From Aromatoleum toluolicum (GTDB lineage Bacteria; Pseudomonadota; Gammaproteobacteria; Burkholderiales; Rhodocyclaceae): a stretch of 64,000 nt of DNA. Location: contig NZ_WTVS01000290.1 in the NCBI RefSeq assembly GCF_012911005.2, forward strand, positions 1 through 64,000. Direction: 5' to 3'. The notes under the pieces were generated by a model. That model worked only from the letters and a program-made list of their open reading frames with translations, had not been told where the DNA came from and searched no databases. Positions 32,926-41,591 of this stretch are shown here, piece after piece; the first letter of the stretch is position 1; each line of letters opens with the position of its first letter. Both the position numbers and the translations under genes were made by a program.

Positions 32926-33219
32926 CTATCCATTGAGTTCTCGAATGTGGCTACCCGGCAGCTCTTTCGGCTCGGGAAACCCGGTGAACCAGTACAGGAG
33001 GTGGGTGGCCATGCCCGGATGCTTCCCAGCCTTCAGCTTCCCGTAGAAAAAGGCCGCTCCAATACCGAGGAACAGCCCAATCACCGGGAAGCCTGAGCCA
33101 ATGCCAACCAACACGCCCATGAGGCCGATCATGGCAACGTCCATTTCCCAAAAGAGGAATTTGGCTCCGTCGTCCAATCGGCGCGGGATGTAGTGAGAGA
33201 GATCCGTTTTTTCGGACAT
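32926..33219 (-). CDS. TraL, F-type pilus assembly membrane protein
   Basis: A 97-residue protein starting MSEKTDLSHYIPRRLDDGAK, the TraL signature, followed by two helices (about 28-62). AGGAGG five bases before the ATG at 33219 decides the start over a GTG two codons upstream. VirB3-like, it works with TraE at the inner membrane. Confidence 0.93.
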   Translation of the reverse strand: MSEKTDLSHYIPRRLDDGAKFLFWEMDVAMIGLMGVLVGIGSGFPVIGLFLGIGAAFFYGKLKAGKHPGMATHLLYWFTGFPEPKELPGSHIRELNG

Positions 33220-33234
33220 GGCCACCTCCTGCGC

Positions 33235-33567
33235 TTAGATGACGGCCGTGAAACTGGCGTTGACGATGCCGACGATCACGCCGATACCCATCGACAGCAC
33301 CACCGCGCCGAAGAACCAGCTCCAGTCCTTCTTGACGGCGGCGACGACGGAACCCACGCCGATGGCGATCAGGGCGGCCAGCTTGCCCAGGTTGCCCTTC
33401 ACCCAGCCGTCCCACTTGGTTACGGCGGCGTCGAACTCCGTGCCGTCACTGGCGTATGCGCCGGAAGCCAGCATCATCAGACCCAGGATCAGGCCGGCGA
33501 GCATCAGGGCCTTGAACCACTGGCCCGCTTCCTTGCGAACATCGACTGCTTGAATTGCTGCGTTCAT
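33235..33567 (-). CDS. TraA pilin precursor
   Basis: A 110-residue protein with an extended leader of about 40 residues ending in LASGAYAS and a mature pilin of about 69 residues with two hydrophobic segments (LAALIAIGVGSVVAAV and WFFGAVVLSMGIGVIVG) separated by a short basic loop, as in F pilin. It is probably cleaved after AYA. AGGAG precedes the ATG at 33567. Confidence 0.9.
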   Translation of the reverse strand: MNAAIQAVDVRKEAGQWFKALMLAGLILGLMMLASGAYASDGTEFDAAVTKWDGWVKGNLGKLAALIAIGVGSVVAAVKKDWSWFFGAVVLSMGIGVIVGIVNASFTAVI

Positions 33568-33661
33568 CTTCAATAACTCCTACGTAGAAAGTTGGTTGGA
33601 ACCCCTGCATTTCCCCGTGTGGGGCCTTGCGCCAGGGGGATGCGCAAAGACGGAAAGCCCA

Positions 33662-34045
33662 TCACTTCGGTTTGCTGACAGGCTTGCATTCGTACTGAAT
33701 CGCGGGCTTCTTCCGCTTCTTCTTCAGTGGCTTTTTCTTGGCCGGGACTTTCGCGTGCGAAAGTTCTTCGGGCGGCTGGATGGATTGAGGCGCAGGCATG
33801 ACCGGCTCTTGGACAGCAGGCGGCGGTGGAGGCGGCACGTACAGATGCTTGATGGAGCGTTCCGGGCAGTCTTCCCCGTCGCAGAACACAAACTTGGTGT
33901 CGCGGGGCACGCCGAACTGCACCACGTCGGAGAGACGATCCAGGGGGTTGGGCTGGTTCAGTGACTGCGCATTGGCAGCAGTGACGCCAGCAGCAGCCAG
34001 CGCAAAGACGATAGAAATGCGAAACGGTTTGGCTGGCAACGCCAT
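33662..34045 (-). CDS. Exported Pro/Lys-rich transfer protein
   Basis: A 127-residue protein with a signal peptide (to about residue 27, ANAQ). The mature part contains a Cys pair (FCDGEDC), a run of prolines, then a Lys-rich tail and a final Cys. No family recognised. It lies between the transglycosylase and traA genes, so it is probably an envelope accessory of the pilus. Confidence 0.65.
   Translation of the reverse strand: MALPAKPFRISIVFALAAAGVTAANAQSLNQPNPLDRLSDVVQFGVPRDTKFVFCDGEDCPERSIKHLYVPPPPPPAVQEPVMPAPQSIQPPEELSHAKVPAKKKPLKKKRKKPAIQYECKPVSKPK
33747..33764. repeat. Dispersed palindrome, site 10 (one centre mismatch)
   Basis: ACTTTCGCGTGCGAAAGT inside the Pro/Lys-rich protein gene (frame LSHAKV). 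Confidence 0.85.
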
Positions 34046-34046
34046 A

Positions 34047-34562
34047 TCAATCCCCTTGGAAACTGGCCACTTGGGCCGGTGAAGTTGAAATTTGGTGGGC
34101 TTGCTGTCTGCGGTAGCCCTCGTAGAACCGCTGCACGTCGCGGACGTACTCAACCTGGGCGCTCACATTGGTCGATGCCGGGCCGGCGTAGTAGCAGCCC
34201 ACGGACTTCCAGGTAGCGCCGAAACGCTGGATGCAGTCGGCCAGAACCCAGGCCCCCACCTTCTGCGAGGTGCAAGCGTCGAACAGGTGTTCACGGCGGA
34301 TGCCGAAGCGCGCGAGGTTCGGCAGGTGGATCGTGTTGATCTGCATGAGGCCCAGCGCGCGGTTGCCGTCTTTCAGCTTCGGGCCGACTGCACCCGTCCA
34401 GCCGCGCGATTCCTTCCAGGCAATCGCCTTCAACAGCAAGGGGTCGATCCCGTAGCCGCGCCCAGCCTCATCCCAGCACGTTGCAGAAGCAGCGAGCGGC
34501 AGCATCAGCGATGCCGCCGCGATCAGTGCGCGTGCAGAGAAGTACATAGAGGCGTTTCCCAT
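34047..34562 (-). CDS. Lytic transglycosylase (VirB1/Orf169-like)
   Basis: A 171-residue exported protein. After the signal peptide (ending AASA) comes CWDEAGRGYGIDPLLLKAIA, then WKESRGW (catalytic Glu) and ALGLMQINT, the fold of conjugation-linked lytic transglycosylases. It opens the peptidoglycan for the channel and is the first gene of the transfer operon. The ATG at 34562 is only a few bases from the predicted transcription start, so the ATG at 34547 may be the real one. Confidence 0.9.
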   Translation of the reverse strand: MGNASMYFSARALIAAASLMLPLAASATCWDEAGRGYGIDPLLLKAIAWKESRGWTGAVGPKLKDGNRALGLMQINTIHLPNLARFGIRREHLFDACTSQKVGAWVLADCIQRFGATWKSVGCYYAGPASTNVSAQVEYVRDVQRFYEGYRRQQAHQISTSPAQVASFQGD

Positions 34563-34570
34563 TGCGATAT

Positions 34571-34602
34571 TGTAGCAGTCAACTTGCTTTCACGATGAAA
34601 GC
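34571..34602 (-). promoter_or_regulatory. Transfer operon promoter with overlapping palindromic operator
   Basis: A leftward extended -10 box TGCTACAAT lies at 34568-34576. GCTTTCACGATGAAAGC (34586-34602) covers the expected -35 region. The same palindrome type occurs at 11130 and 58846. This suggests a repressor or activator controls transfer genes here. Confidence 0.7.
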
Positions 34603-34811
34603 ACGATAACAGAAAAAACCTAGAGCGACAAGGCATCTAGCCTAGGTTTGTCATCGTGGGAGGTGGCGTTGAGGCACCCATCCGACAGCCCCGCTTTACC
34701 CGCCGAATCCAGCTTGCCAAAGGCATGAAATGCCCACGACAAGGGGCCAAATGATACCATGCAGGAGAAAAATAACTTCCTGTCAGCGGAAGCAATAGGT
34801 TAGTTCGCACG

Positions 34812-34817
34812 TATAAT
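34812..34817 (+). promoter_or_regulatory. Rightward -10 box of the response-regulator gene
   Basis: A perfect TATAAT, without a good -35 box, lies upstream of the response-regulator gene and divergent from the transfer promoter. Lack of a -35 suggests activator-dependent use. Confidence 0.5.
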
Positions 34818-34979
34818 GCCGTCCCCCGAACGGTGCGGATCATGGCTAGATCAGCCGGGCGCGGTATATCGAATGCGGCTTTTCTGTCAAAATTCGGTTA
34901 TTGCCTCGCCGGCGAGGGTGTTGCACCCACCGCCGATCTGCATGGCCGCTATCCGCCAAGCACGGCAGCGCCTGCCTGC

Positions 34980-35690
34980 ATGGCCAACGAACTTCGGGAT
35001 CAATACGATCCCAAACCAATAGGTGACGTTTTGGGAATAAAAGTATTTCTTGCGGACGATCACCGGCTGCTGGTAGCCGGTTTCCGCGATGTATTGAAGG
35101 ACTACGGGATCGACGTAGTAGAGGTGGCCTACAGCCTGGATGGGCTGATCGACCGCTTCTTAGAGGTCAAGCCGGATGTCCTGGTGATCGACGTGCGCTT
35201 TGACAGCAAAGGCTGTGGTGAGAACGGGCTGGACGTGTGCGAGGAACTACTGGCCCGCGACCCCTCGGCCAAAATCATTGTCTTTAGCCAGTTTGACGAC
35301 CAATACATCATCGAGCGTTCCTACAAGCTCGGCGTGCTGGCCTTTGTGCGCAAGGATGAAAGTACGGAAGTGCTCAACGAGGCGATCAACACGGTAGCCC
35401 AGGGCAAGGAATACTTTTCCCCCGAGATTGCCCGCCTACTCGCATGGTCGGCCGTCAAGGATCGGAACCCGAACCGGCTCCTGGATGAGAACGAAATGCG
35501 GGCCTTCAGCCTTGCAGCCGATGGCGCATCCATGACCGAAATTGCCACCGCGATGGACTTGTCCACCAAGACCATTGGCCACTTGATGAAGGGCGTAAAA
35601 GCCAAGCTAGGCGTTGAAAGCCAAGCTGACATCACCAAGCTGGCGATCCGTCACGGCATTACGACAACTGCCCTGAAAACGAAAAGCTGA
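34980..35690 (+). CDS. NarL/FixJ-type response regulator
   Basis: About 236 residues from the ATG at 34980; longer in-frame starts back to 34833 exist, and no start has a good ribosome site. The receiver domain has ADDH near 25-28, a phospho-acceptor Asp in VLVIDVRFD near residue 71, and Lys in FVRKDES near 125. The C-terminal LuxR-type helix-turn-helix (DLSTKTIGHLMKGVKAKLGV) binds DNA. It converges on and overlaps by 32 bases the histidine kinase gene, its likely partner, and is divergent from the transfer operon, which it may control. Confidence 0.88.
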   Translation: MANELRDQYDPKPIGDVLGIKVFLADDHRLLVAGFRDVLKDYGIDVVEVAYSLDGLIDRFLEVKPDVLVIDVRFDSKGCGENGLDVCEELLARDPSAKIIVFSQFDDQYIIERSYKLGVLAFVRKDESTEVLNEAINTVAQGKEYFSPEIARLLAWSAVKDRNPNRLLDENEMRAFSLAADGASMTEIATAMDLSTKTIGHLMKGVKAKLGVESQADITKLAIRHGITTTALKTKS

Positions 35691-36627
35691 GTTTCGTTCC
35701 CGGCCGCTTCTGGTTGGCAGGATCGGCCGCCTGTATTTTCAGCGCACCACCAAGCACCCGCACCCGCTCGCGCATGTCGATCAGTCCAATGCCGGCGTGC
35801 TCTCCATTGCGAGCCGTGGCTTTCATCCCCACCCCGTCATCGGTGATTTCCACCTTGTAGGTGTCTAGCGCCTTGTTGTGGTGGATGCTGACGCGCACCT
35901 GGGCAGCTTTGGAGTGCTTGATGGCATTGAAAATCGCTTCCCGGATGATCTTGTAGGCGCTGATAGCCGATGCCTCTGGCATCGCAGGCCGCTTTGGTAG
36001 ATCGTGCTCCAGCGTGATGGCCGGCTTTTCGGAAATGTTCGTGTAGTGGGCCACCAGCGACTCCAAGGCCGCAGTGAAGCCGATGGAGTCGATCACCTCG
36101 ATTCGCGTGTTCTTGATGATGTCGCGCATTTCGGCATAGGCATCATTCAGCATTCCCGAGGCATTACCCAGCAGCTCGGCGGCCCGCCCATTCCCAGCCA
36201 CCAGCGGCTCAAGCTGCTTCAGTACGTTGCGCGTGAGCAGGAGCTGGGGATTCACCTCGTCGTGCAGACGGCGTGCAAGGGTGCGCCGTTCCTCGTCAAT
36301 GCGCCGGTTCGATTCAGCCAGGACACGGCGGGTTTCTTCGTGAGAAACGTCCACGCGCTCCATCCCATAGCGGACGGTGATGTAGAGCACGTAGAGAAAA
36401 AACACAAGCATCAGGCCAGCGGCGATGTGCGAAATCATGTTGGCCCGGTTCATGAGCGGCAGCGCCAGGATCATCAGCGCCGCCCATACCCACAGGAAAT
36501 ACTTGGCCGCCTGGTTGCCGCGCAGAGCCAGCACCATACTGACCAAAAAGACGGTCAGCAGAAAAGCGCAGCTCGTATAGAAGATGACTTCCACTTGAAT
36601 GGCCTTGCTCCAATCTCCAGGCGGCAC
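35659..36627 (-). CDS. NarX/DesK-type sensor histidine kinase
   Basis: A 322-residue protein. Three membrane helices (about 14-34, 42-60, 64-85) occur with almost no periplasmic domain. Next is a coiled linker, then HisKA_3 with RRLHDEVNPQLL (His 122), then an ATPase domain with NAIKHS and GVGMK. A membrane-embedded sensor of this kind usually reads membrane or redox state or relies on a partner. The partner may be the PAS-like protein at 36944. It is downstream of the DUF1805 gene in one string. Confidence 0.88.
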   Translation of the reverse strand: MPPGDWSKAIQVEVIFYTSCAFLLTVFLVSMVLALRGNQAAKYFLWVWAALMILALPLMNRANMISHIAAGLMLVFFLYVLYITVRYGMERVDVSHEETRRVLAESNRRIDEERRTLARRLHDEVNPQLLLTRNVLKQLEPLVAGNGRAAELLGNASGMLNDAYAEMRDIIKNTRIEVIDSIGFTAALESLVAHYTNISEKPAITLEHDLPKRPAMPEASAISAYKIIREAIFNAIKHSKAAQVRVSIHHNKALDTYKVEITDDGVGMKATARNGEHAGIGLIDMRERVRVLGGALKIQAADPANQKRPGTKLSFSFSGQLS

Positions 36628-36635
36628 GGTCTAAA

Positions 36636-36917
36636 TCACCGCATCTTGTTCAGTGCGTCTTGGCCAGACTCACCCACTTGGATGCCCAGCTCAACCGCTT
36701 TGTTCGAGGTGGCTACCACCTTGGCCTTGCGCATGTCGTCAAAGGTATTCACCCCGGTGACGATGGCGCAAACCTCGCCGGTCTTGTTGCAGGTTTCCAC
36801 ATTGATATAACCGCAACCGAGAATCCCCTTGGGGGCCTTCATTACCAGTAGCGGCCGCGCCAGATCGAATTGCAGCAGCTCCAGGTGCTCTTGAATGGCT
36901 CCAGCGTCCATAGTCAT
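36636..36917 (-). CDS. DUF1805 family protein
   Basis: A 93-residue protein with APKGILGCGYINVETCNKTG followed by AIVTGVNTFDDM and a C-terminal NKAVELGIQVGESGQDAL, the pattern of DUF1805 (YunC-like). Function unknown; the conserved Cys could be functional. It lies between the PAS-like protein and the histidine kinase, which suggests a role in the same signal pathway. Confidence 0.75.
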   Translation of the reverse strand: MTMDAGAIQEHLELLQFDLARPLLVMKAPKGILGCGYINVETCNKTGEVCAIVTGVNTFDDMRKAKVVATSNKAVELGIQVGESGQDALNKMR

Positions 36918-36943
36918 TTCCTTTACAGAGAGGGTTGAGAAAA

Positions 36944-37798
36944 TCAGTTCTTACGCTTGCTGTTCTGGATCATTTCGTTAATGGCGTCATTGGCGATGGT
37001 AGCCTTGAAGGTATCAACAAAATGCTCGATATATTCCGGGTGTTTCTTGTCCATTTTCGATATGTCGATATTGATGCAGATGAATCCGATCAAGCCGTAC
37101 ACATCGTGAAAAATCGGGATCGTGGTGGACTTCACCGCGCGTCCGTCTTTCAGGGTGAGGTCGTAGCTCACAAACGAAGCACCACGCCCCTGGCCCTGCC
37201 CTTCGCCATAGCTGTAGTTCTTGATGAGCTGGATACCGAAGTTGGTATTCGTGTCGCCCAGCCTGCGGCCGGAAATGGGGTTCTGCACAGCCACAATCGA
37301 GCGCAGCGGGTTGCGCGTGTCGTGCAAGACGATCTCTACCGGCGTGCCCGCGAACGTCTGGCCAATGCCGTTCACGATGTCCGCATAGGACTGGAAGATG
37401 CGATCCTTCTCCCGATCCACCTCCGACAGCGCCACATAGTCGGGCTGCTGGGTCAGCATGAGGTACTTGGCCTTGGTCGGCCCGTCCAGCAACAGGGTGA
37501 CGTTGTTGGAGTTGCCCAGGTAGATCAAATCCGCCACGGCGCGCGGCGAGGGATGCTGAGAGAGGTAGTTGACCGCCTTCACGAACAATTCCCGATCCAG
37601 GTATAGCGCCCCGGTGTCATCGGCGCGGATCGGGTAGAAGTCGTCGTAGGCGGCCAGTGCTTTACCGGGCAGAACCCTAAGATCAGGGGAAGGCGGGGCA
37701 CGAAAGCCCAGCACATAAATGCTGATGGCTGCGATCAGTACGCCCGGCACAAAAACCGAAGCCAGACGTTTCCAGTTGATCGTTGAAATAATAGACAC
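36944..37798 (-). CDS. Membrane-anchored YheO/PAS-like sensor protein
   Basis: A 284-residue protein from a GTG at 37798 (GGAGAGG five bases upstream). One membrane helix (about 12-32) is followed by an extracytoplasmic or cytoplasmic region and a YheO-type PAS-like domain (GTPVEIVLHDTRNPLRSIVA, SGRRLGDTNTNFGIQLI, PIFHDVYGLIGFICINIDIS). YheO-like regulators usually end in a helix-turn-helix, but none is present, so it probably senses a ligand and signals to the kinase encoded downstream. The family call is moderate. Confidence 0.7.
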   Translation of the reverse strand: MSIISTINWKRLASVFVPGVLIAAISIYVLGFRAPPSPDLRVLPGKALAAYDDFYPIRADDTGALYLDRELFVKAVNYLSQHPSPRAVADLIYLGNSNNVTLLLDGPTKAKYLMLTQQPDYVALSEVDREKDRIFQSYADIVNGIGQTFAGTPVEIVLHDTRNPLRSIVAVQNPISGRRLGDTNTNFGIQLIKNYSYGEGQGQGRGASFVSYDLTLKDGRAVKSTTIPIFHDVYGLIGFICINIDISKMDKKHPEYIEHFVDTFKATIANDAINEMIQNSKRKN

Positions 37799-37888
37799 GC
37801 GCGCCTCTCCCTGAATCCACCGATGAACCTCACATGATATTCGGGTTCTCGGCACCCCGGCAAACAGGGCGAGGCGTCTATGGCGCGG

Positions 37889-38101
37889 TCACTTTTTCCG
37901 TTTCTTCAGGTCGGTCTCGATGAGTCCCGAAATATAGGTGTTGGCAGGTATTTTCAGATCGTCGCACAAGTCCATCATGCGCTCGTGCAGCTCGGGGTCC
38001 ATCCGCAGGGATACCGTTCGGCGGTCGCCATAATTGCGAGTTCTACGGCGTTTAGTTCCCTGCCCATCGGCCGACATCTCGGCGTCCTTTGGGTCGGTCA
38101 T
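37889..38101 (-). CDS. Ribbon-helix-helix protein
   Basis: A 70-residue basic protein ending in RRTVSLRMDPELHERMMDLC and IPANTYISGLIETDLKKRKK, a CopG/Arc-like ribbon-helix-helix fold. Such proteins act as autorepressors or as DNA-processing accessory factors. It is separated from the relaxase gene by a long dispersed palindrome. Targets unknown. Confidence 0.7.
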   Translation of the reverse strand: MTDPKDAEMSADGQGTKRRRTRNYGDRRTVSLRMDPELHERMMDLCDDLKIPANTYISGLIETDLKKRKK

Positions 38102-38180
38102 GGCTTGTTCTTTAGCATAGTCAAAGGTTCATCACACAAGTCTAAGCCGACTTGCCTACTGGCGAAAGGCAGAACCAGCC

Positions 38181-38204
38181 GCCAACTTTCGCGCGCGAAA
38201 GTTG
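38181..38204. repeat. Dispersed palindrome, site 11 (24 bp, longest)
   Basis: The longest family member, a perfect 24-bp palindrome with core CTTTCGCGCGCGAAAG and flanks CCAA/TTGG. It lies between the relaxase stop codon and the ribbon-helix-helix gene. Confidence 0.92.
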
Positions 38205-38242
38205 GTTAAGGCCAGCGCGCGTAAGTTGACATTTTATAGGGA

Positions 38243-41128
38243 TTACCGTTGAACGTCACCGTTTCGCTGCGGCGACACCGGGCGTTCTCCCGCCTTGTCG
38301 GCCGTGATTGCCGTGGCCCGTTCGTGTTGCCGGAGCGTTTCCACCGCACTGGTCTTGTCTTGCTTCGCCGCCACCGCCTTGGCCGCCACCGCCTTGTCGT
38401 TGGTGTAGATGCGCAGCTCATGCGAGGCGCGCGTGGCCCCGACATAGAAGCTCCGATCCCCGAAGACCTTGGCCATGTTCTCCAGCGCCCGCTCCTGCTT
38501 CTTCTCGCTCTCGGTCTGAGGCGCTCGGATGTGGAAGATGGCCCGGTGCTGAGTCGCGCCCTGGGAGGCGTGAACCGTCTGCGCGTAGGCATGATCCCAA
38601 TGCTTGTTGCGAGAGAGATCCACTTGGTGCAGTGACACATCCTTGCCTTGCTTCAGCTCCAGCGTCACCTTGTCCCCAGCCACAGCCGTGACGCGCGCCA
38701 CCTCGCCGTTTTTGAACTCGCCTTCGTTTCGGGTGATACGGATCAGGTCGCCCTTGGCCAGCTCGCGGGTGTCGCGGTCGTACACCTCGATTTTGTTGTG
38801 CTTCTTCGGCTGCCATGCGATCACAGAGCCGTCTTCCTTCTGGAGCACCACAGTGCCATTGGGGGCATCCACGGCCGACACGCGCATGTATTCGCCCTTC
38901 TTGGCGTCGATCTGCTGGTAGTCCCGCCCGAAGCGCACCACGTCGCCGGCCTTGTAGTATTGCGCCTCCTTCTGCATGGCCCGCGTCCACCCCTTCGAGG
39001 TGTAGATTTCGCGTGTGTCCTCGGAGCGCGACAGTTCGCCCTGTTCCTTCAGCCCCTCGCGCACGCCGGCATTGATGGCCCGCCTGTCTTCGTTATAGGC
39101 GGTAATGACGATGGTGCGCTCCCGCTCGGCCTTGTCGAGCTTCAAGATGTCCTGCACAACGGCCGCCACCAGGCGGCCCTTGTCGTCCTCGGACTTCTCG
39201 GGGATTTCCCGGATCATCCCAGCCTTGTCCATGTACTCGAAGGCCCGTGCGTTGTTGGCCAGCTCCACTTGGGTGAGACGCTGCCCGTCCCCCAGGTTGT
39301 CGCGGCCGGTGATGATGTCCACGGCTTGCTTCAGGTCGGCGGTCTTCTGGCGGTTGATTTCGGTCATGTAGGCGGTTTCCATGCCGTCCCGCTGGGCCAG
39401 CTCGAAGGGCTTGCCGGCCTCTACACCCTGCAACTGGAGCGTGTCGCCCAGGTACACCACCTTGGCCCCGGCCTTTTCGGCCATGTGGTCGAGCTGGGCC
39501 TTCTGGCGCTGCGACAGGAAGGACGATTCATCCACGATCCAGACTTCCGCCTTGCGCTGGAAGTCGGGTGCGTACTGCTTGGCAAACTCGATGTCCTTCT
39601 GTAGCTGCCGCTCCTTGATCTGGAACATCGAGACGGTATCAGTAGCAATACCTGTCTCCCTAGCCAGCACCTTGCTGGCCGCCCCGGTCGGAGCCATGCC
39701 GCGCACCGTGTAGCCCTGCTCCTGCGCCATTTCGCGCACGCCTTTGAGCATAGTGGTCTTACCCGTCCCGGCAAGGCCCTGCACCGCCACGTAACGATCT
39801 TCAGTGGTCAGTACCTTGCTGATGGCCTCCTTCTGGCCTTCGCTGTATTTGAAGCCCTGCCGGCCCTCGGCCTGCGCGATCCGCGCTGCCACCGCTTCCG
39901 GCTCCATCATCTTCGGCGTCTGGCCCTTCTGTGCGCGCACTTGGTCGAGTGCCCACATTTCGCTGCCCAGCATCTTCTTGGTCGTGTAGTTGCCGTCAGG
40001 CAAGGCCACCAGATCACCATCCTTCTCCAGCTTGTCGAAGGCCCGCTTCACCTCCGATGCCGATACGCGCCCTGCCCCGTGCTCGATGGCCGCCGCCATG
40101 AGGTCGTTCTTGGATACCACGGCCTCGCGCTCGATCAGGTGTGCGGCCGCAAAGGACATCGCCTCGCGCCCGGTGAGCTTGTCAGCGCGCACCACACCAC
40201 CTTGCGCCCGTTGCGCGTCGGCCTTGGCCTGGATGGCGTCGAAGTCGATCCCGATGTCTTTGGCTCGTTCCTTCCAGCTCCCGATCAAGGCTTCATGATC
40301 CACGTCCACCTTGCGCGCTCTGGTCTTCAGCGTGGCGTCTTCCTTCTGCTGCGCGCTGGCATCGTCGATGTCCACGCCCTTGGCTTTCAGCGCCGCCTCT
40401 ATTTCTGCCCGGCGCTGGCTGAAGTGCTCGATCTGCTCGCGGGTGATACCGGCAATCTCGAAGTTGCCTTTCTCGTCGGTGCGGCGAATGTCGTAGCCCA
40501 GCGCCTGGAGCCGGTCGGCCAGCTCGGACGTGTAGATGGCCCCGATAACGCGCTGGGCGTTGTAGATTTCTTCATTCGTCAGGGAGCGCCACTGCCCATC
40601 CTCCCGCTTGGTGGCGTTCATGATGACGGCGTGCGTATGCGTCTGCGGGTCGAGGTCGCGGCTTGTGTTATGCCGGAACATGGCCACAGTCACGTTGCCG
40701 GTCTGTACCGCTTCGGTCTTCCCGTCCACGGTTTGCCGCGTCCTGGCCAGCTCGGTTTCGATGTGGCTGAGTGCCTTCTTGACGGCCGCCTCATGCGCCT
40801 CCCGCACGTCCCGCTTGCCGTACACCTCGGCCATGAGAGAAACACTCTTGGGCGCGGAAAACGTCATGTCGGTGCCCGGCCGGTGCTCGCGTTCCTTCTC
40901 GCCGGTTTCCTCGTTCTTGACCCACTTGCCCAGCTCTTGGCCATCCACCTTTCCGTTCAACACCTCGAAGAAGGCTTGACGATCAATCTTGCCGGAAAGC
41001 CCAAGGTGTTCGGCCCCCTTGCCGAACCACTCGGAATGCTCCAAGCCCTCGTCCTGGGTGTAGTAGTTGTCAGCGGAAAAGTAGTGCAGTGCCTGCCCGG
41101 CGCTGCCCACGTTGTTCATGCTAATCAT
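38243..41128 (-). CDS. MOBF relaxase/helicase (TraI/TrwC-like)
   Basis: 961 residues from the ATG at 41128, the size of TrwC (966) rather than F TraI (1756). The N-terminal relaxase has catalytic Tyr candidates at 16, 22 and 23 (HYFSADNYYTQ) and the metal triad in FRHNTSRDLDPQTHTHAVIM. The C-terminal RecD-like helicase has GLAGTGKT at about 451-458 and VWIVDESSFLS. It would nick at the oriT near 44.1 kb, stay on the 5' end and unwind the plasmid. The start overlaps the DsbD-N gene stop codon (ATGA) and has GGAGG upstream. Confidence 0.95.
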   Translation of the reverse strand: MISMNNVGSAGQALHYFSADNYYTQDEGLEHSEWFGKGAEHLGLSGKIDRQAFFEVLNGKVDGQELGKWVKNEETGEKEREHRPGTDMTFSAPKSVSLMAEVYGKRDVREAHEAAVKKALSHIETELARTRQTVDGKTEAVQTGNVTVAMFRHNTSRDLDPQTHTHAVIMNATKREDGQWRSLTNEEIYNAQRVIGAIYTSELADRLQALGYDIRRTDEKGNFEIAGITREQIEHFSQRRAEIEAALKAKGVDIDDASAQQKEDATLKTRARKVDVDHEALIGSWKERAKDIGIDFDAIQAKADAQRAQGGVVRADKLTGREAMSFAAAHLIEREAVVSKNDLMAAAIEHGAGRVSASEVKRAFDKLEKDGDLVALPDGNYTTKKMLGSEMWALDQVRAQKGQTPKMMEPEAVAARIAQAEGRQGFKYSEGQKEAISKVLTTEDRYVAVQGLAGTGKTTMLKGVREMAQEQGYTVRGMAPTGAASKVLARETGIATDTVSMFQIKERQLQKDIEFAKQYAPDFQRKAEVWIVDESSFLSQRQKAQLDHMAEKAGAKVVYLGDTLQLQGVEAGKPFELAQRDGMETAYMTEINRQKTADLKQAVDIITGRDNLGDGQRLTQVELANNARAFEYMDKAGMIREIPEKSEDDKGRLVAAVVQDILKLDKAERERTIVITAYNEDRRAINAGVREGLKEQGELSRSEDTREIYTSKGWTRAMQKEAQYYKAGDVVRFGRDYQQIDAKKGEYMRVSAVDAPNGTVVLQKEDGSVIAWQPKKHNKIEVYDRDTRELAKGDLIRITRNEGEFKNGEVARVTAVAGDKVTLELKQGKDVSLHQVDLSRNKHWDHAYAQTVHASQGATQHRAIFHIRAPQTESEKKQERALENMAKVFGDRSFYVGATRASHELRIYTNDKAVAAKAVAAKQDKTSAVETLRQHERATAITADKAGERPVSPQRNGDVQR

Positions 41129-41580
41129 CCCTGTCTTCCTCCCATTGCCGGCACGCTGAAAGCCTTGGTGATCGGTGCATAGCACACCCCCACAATCGCC
41201 GCGCAGCCCTGTGCCGTAGCCACCAGTTTGACGGCCTGATTGCCCCCAGCCAAGCGCACGCGCACCGCCACCCGCTCGGTGTAGTAGCGCATGTTCTGGC
41301 CCATCGCCTTGTCGAACTTTTCAAGCGGTGGCGGCAGCTCAACGCCGGCCACCGTCACGGCTGGGTTGTCCGTTTTGAAGCTGAAACGGTCGCGGTACAG
41401 GTGATAGCCCGGTGCGATGATGTACTCCAGCTCCACCACTCGCGCATCCACCCGGCGAGCCGACACCCGGAAGGCTTCATCAGGTTGCAGCAAGTCCGGC
41501 TCGGCCTGCACGGAAACGCAAAAAGCCGCCAAGCAGGCGGCCGCGACGGAATGTAGAAATGCCCGTCTCTGAGTTTTCAT
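41125..41580 (-). CDS. Stand-alone DsbD N-terminal (alpha) domain, exported
   Basis: A 151-residue protein with an N-terminal export signal (MKTQRRAFLHSVAAACLAAF). The mature part matches the alpha domain of DsbD: EYIIAPGYHLYRDRFSF, then QGCAAIVGVCYAPIT, the active-site Cys pair. It lacks the membrane and gamma domains. It probably passes electrons to the plasmid DsbC or TraF, possibly from host DsbD. It sits between traD and the relaxase, overlapping the latter by ATGA; this placement is odd for a redox gene. Confidence 0.85.
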   Translation of the reverse strand: MKTQRRAFLHSVAAACLAAFCVSVQAEPDLLQPDEAFRVSARRVDARVVELEYIIAPGYHLYRDRFSFKTDNPAVTVAGVELPPPLEKFDKAMGQNMRYYTERVAVRVRLAGGNQAVKLVATAQGCAAIVGVCYAPITKAFSVPAMGGRQG

Positions 41581-41591
41581 TCGGTATCCTC

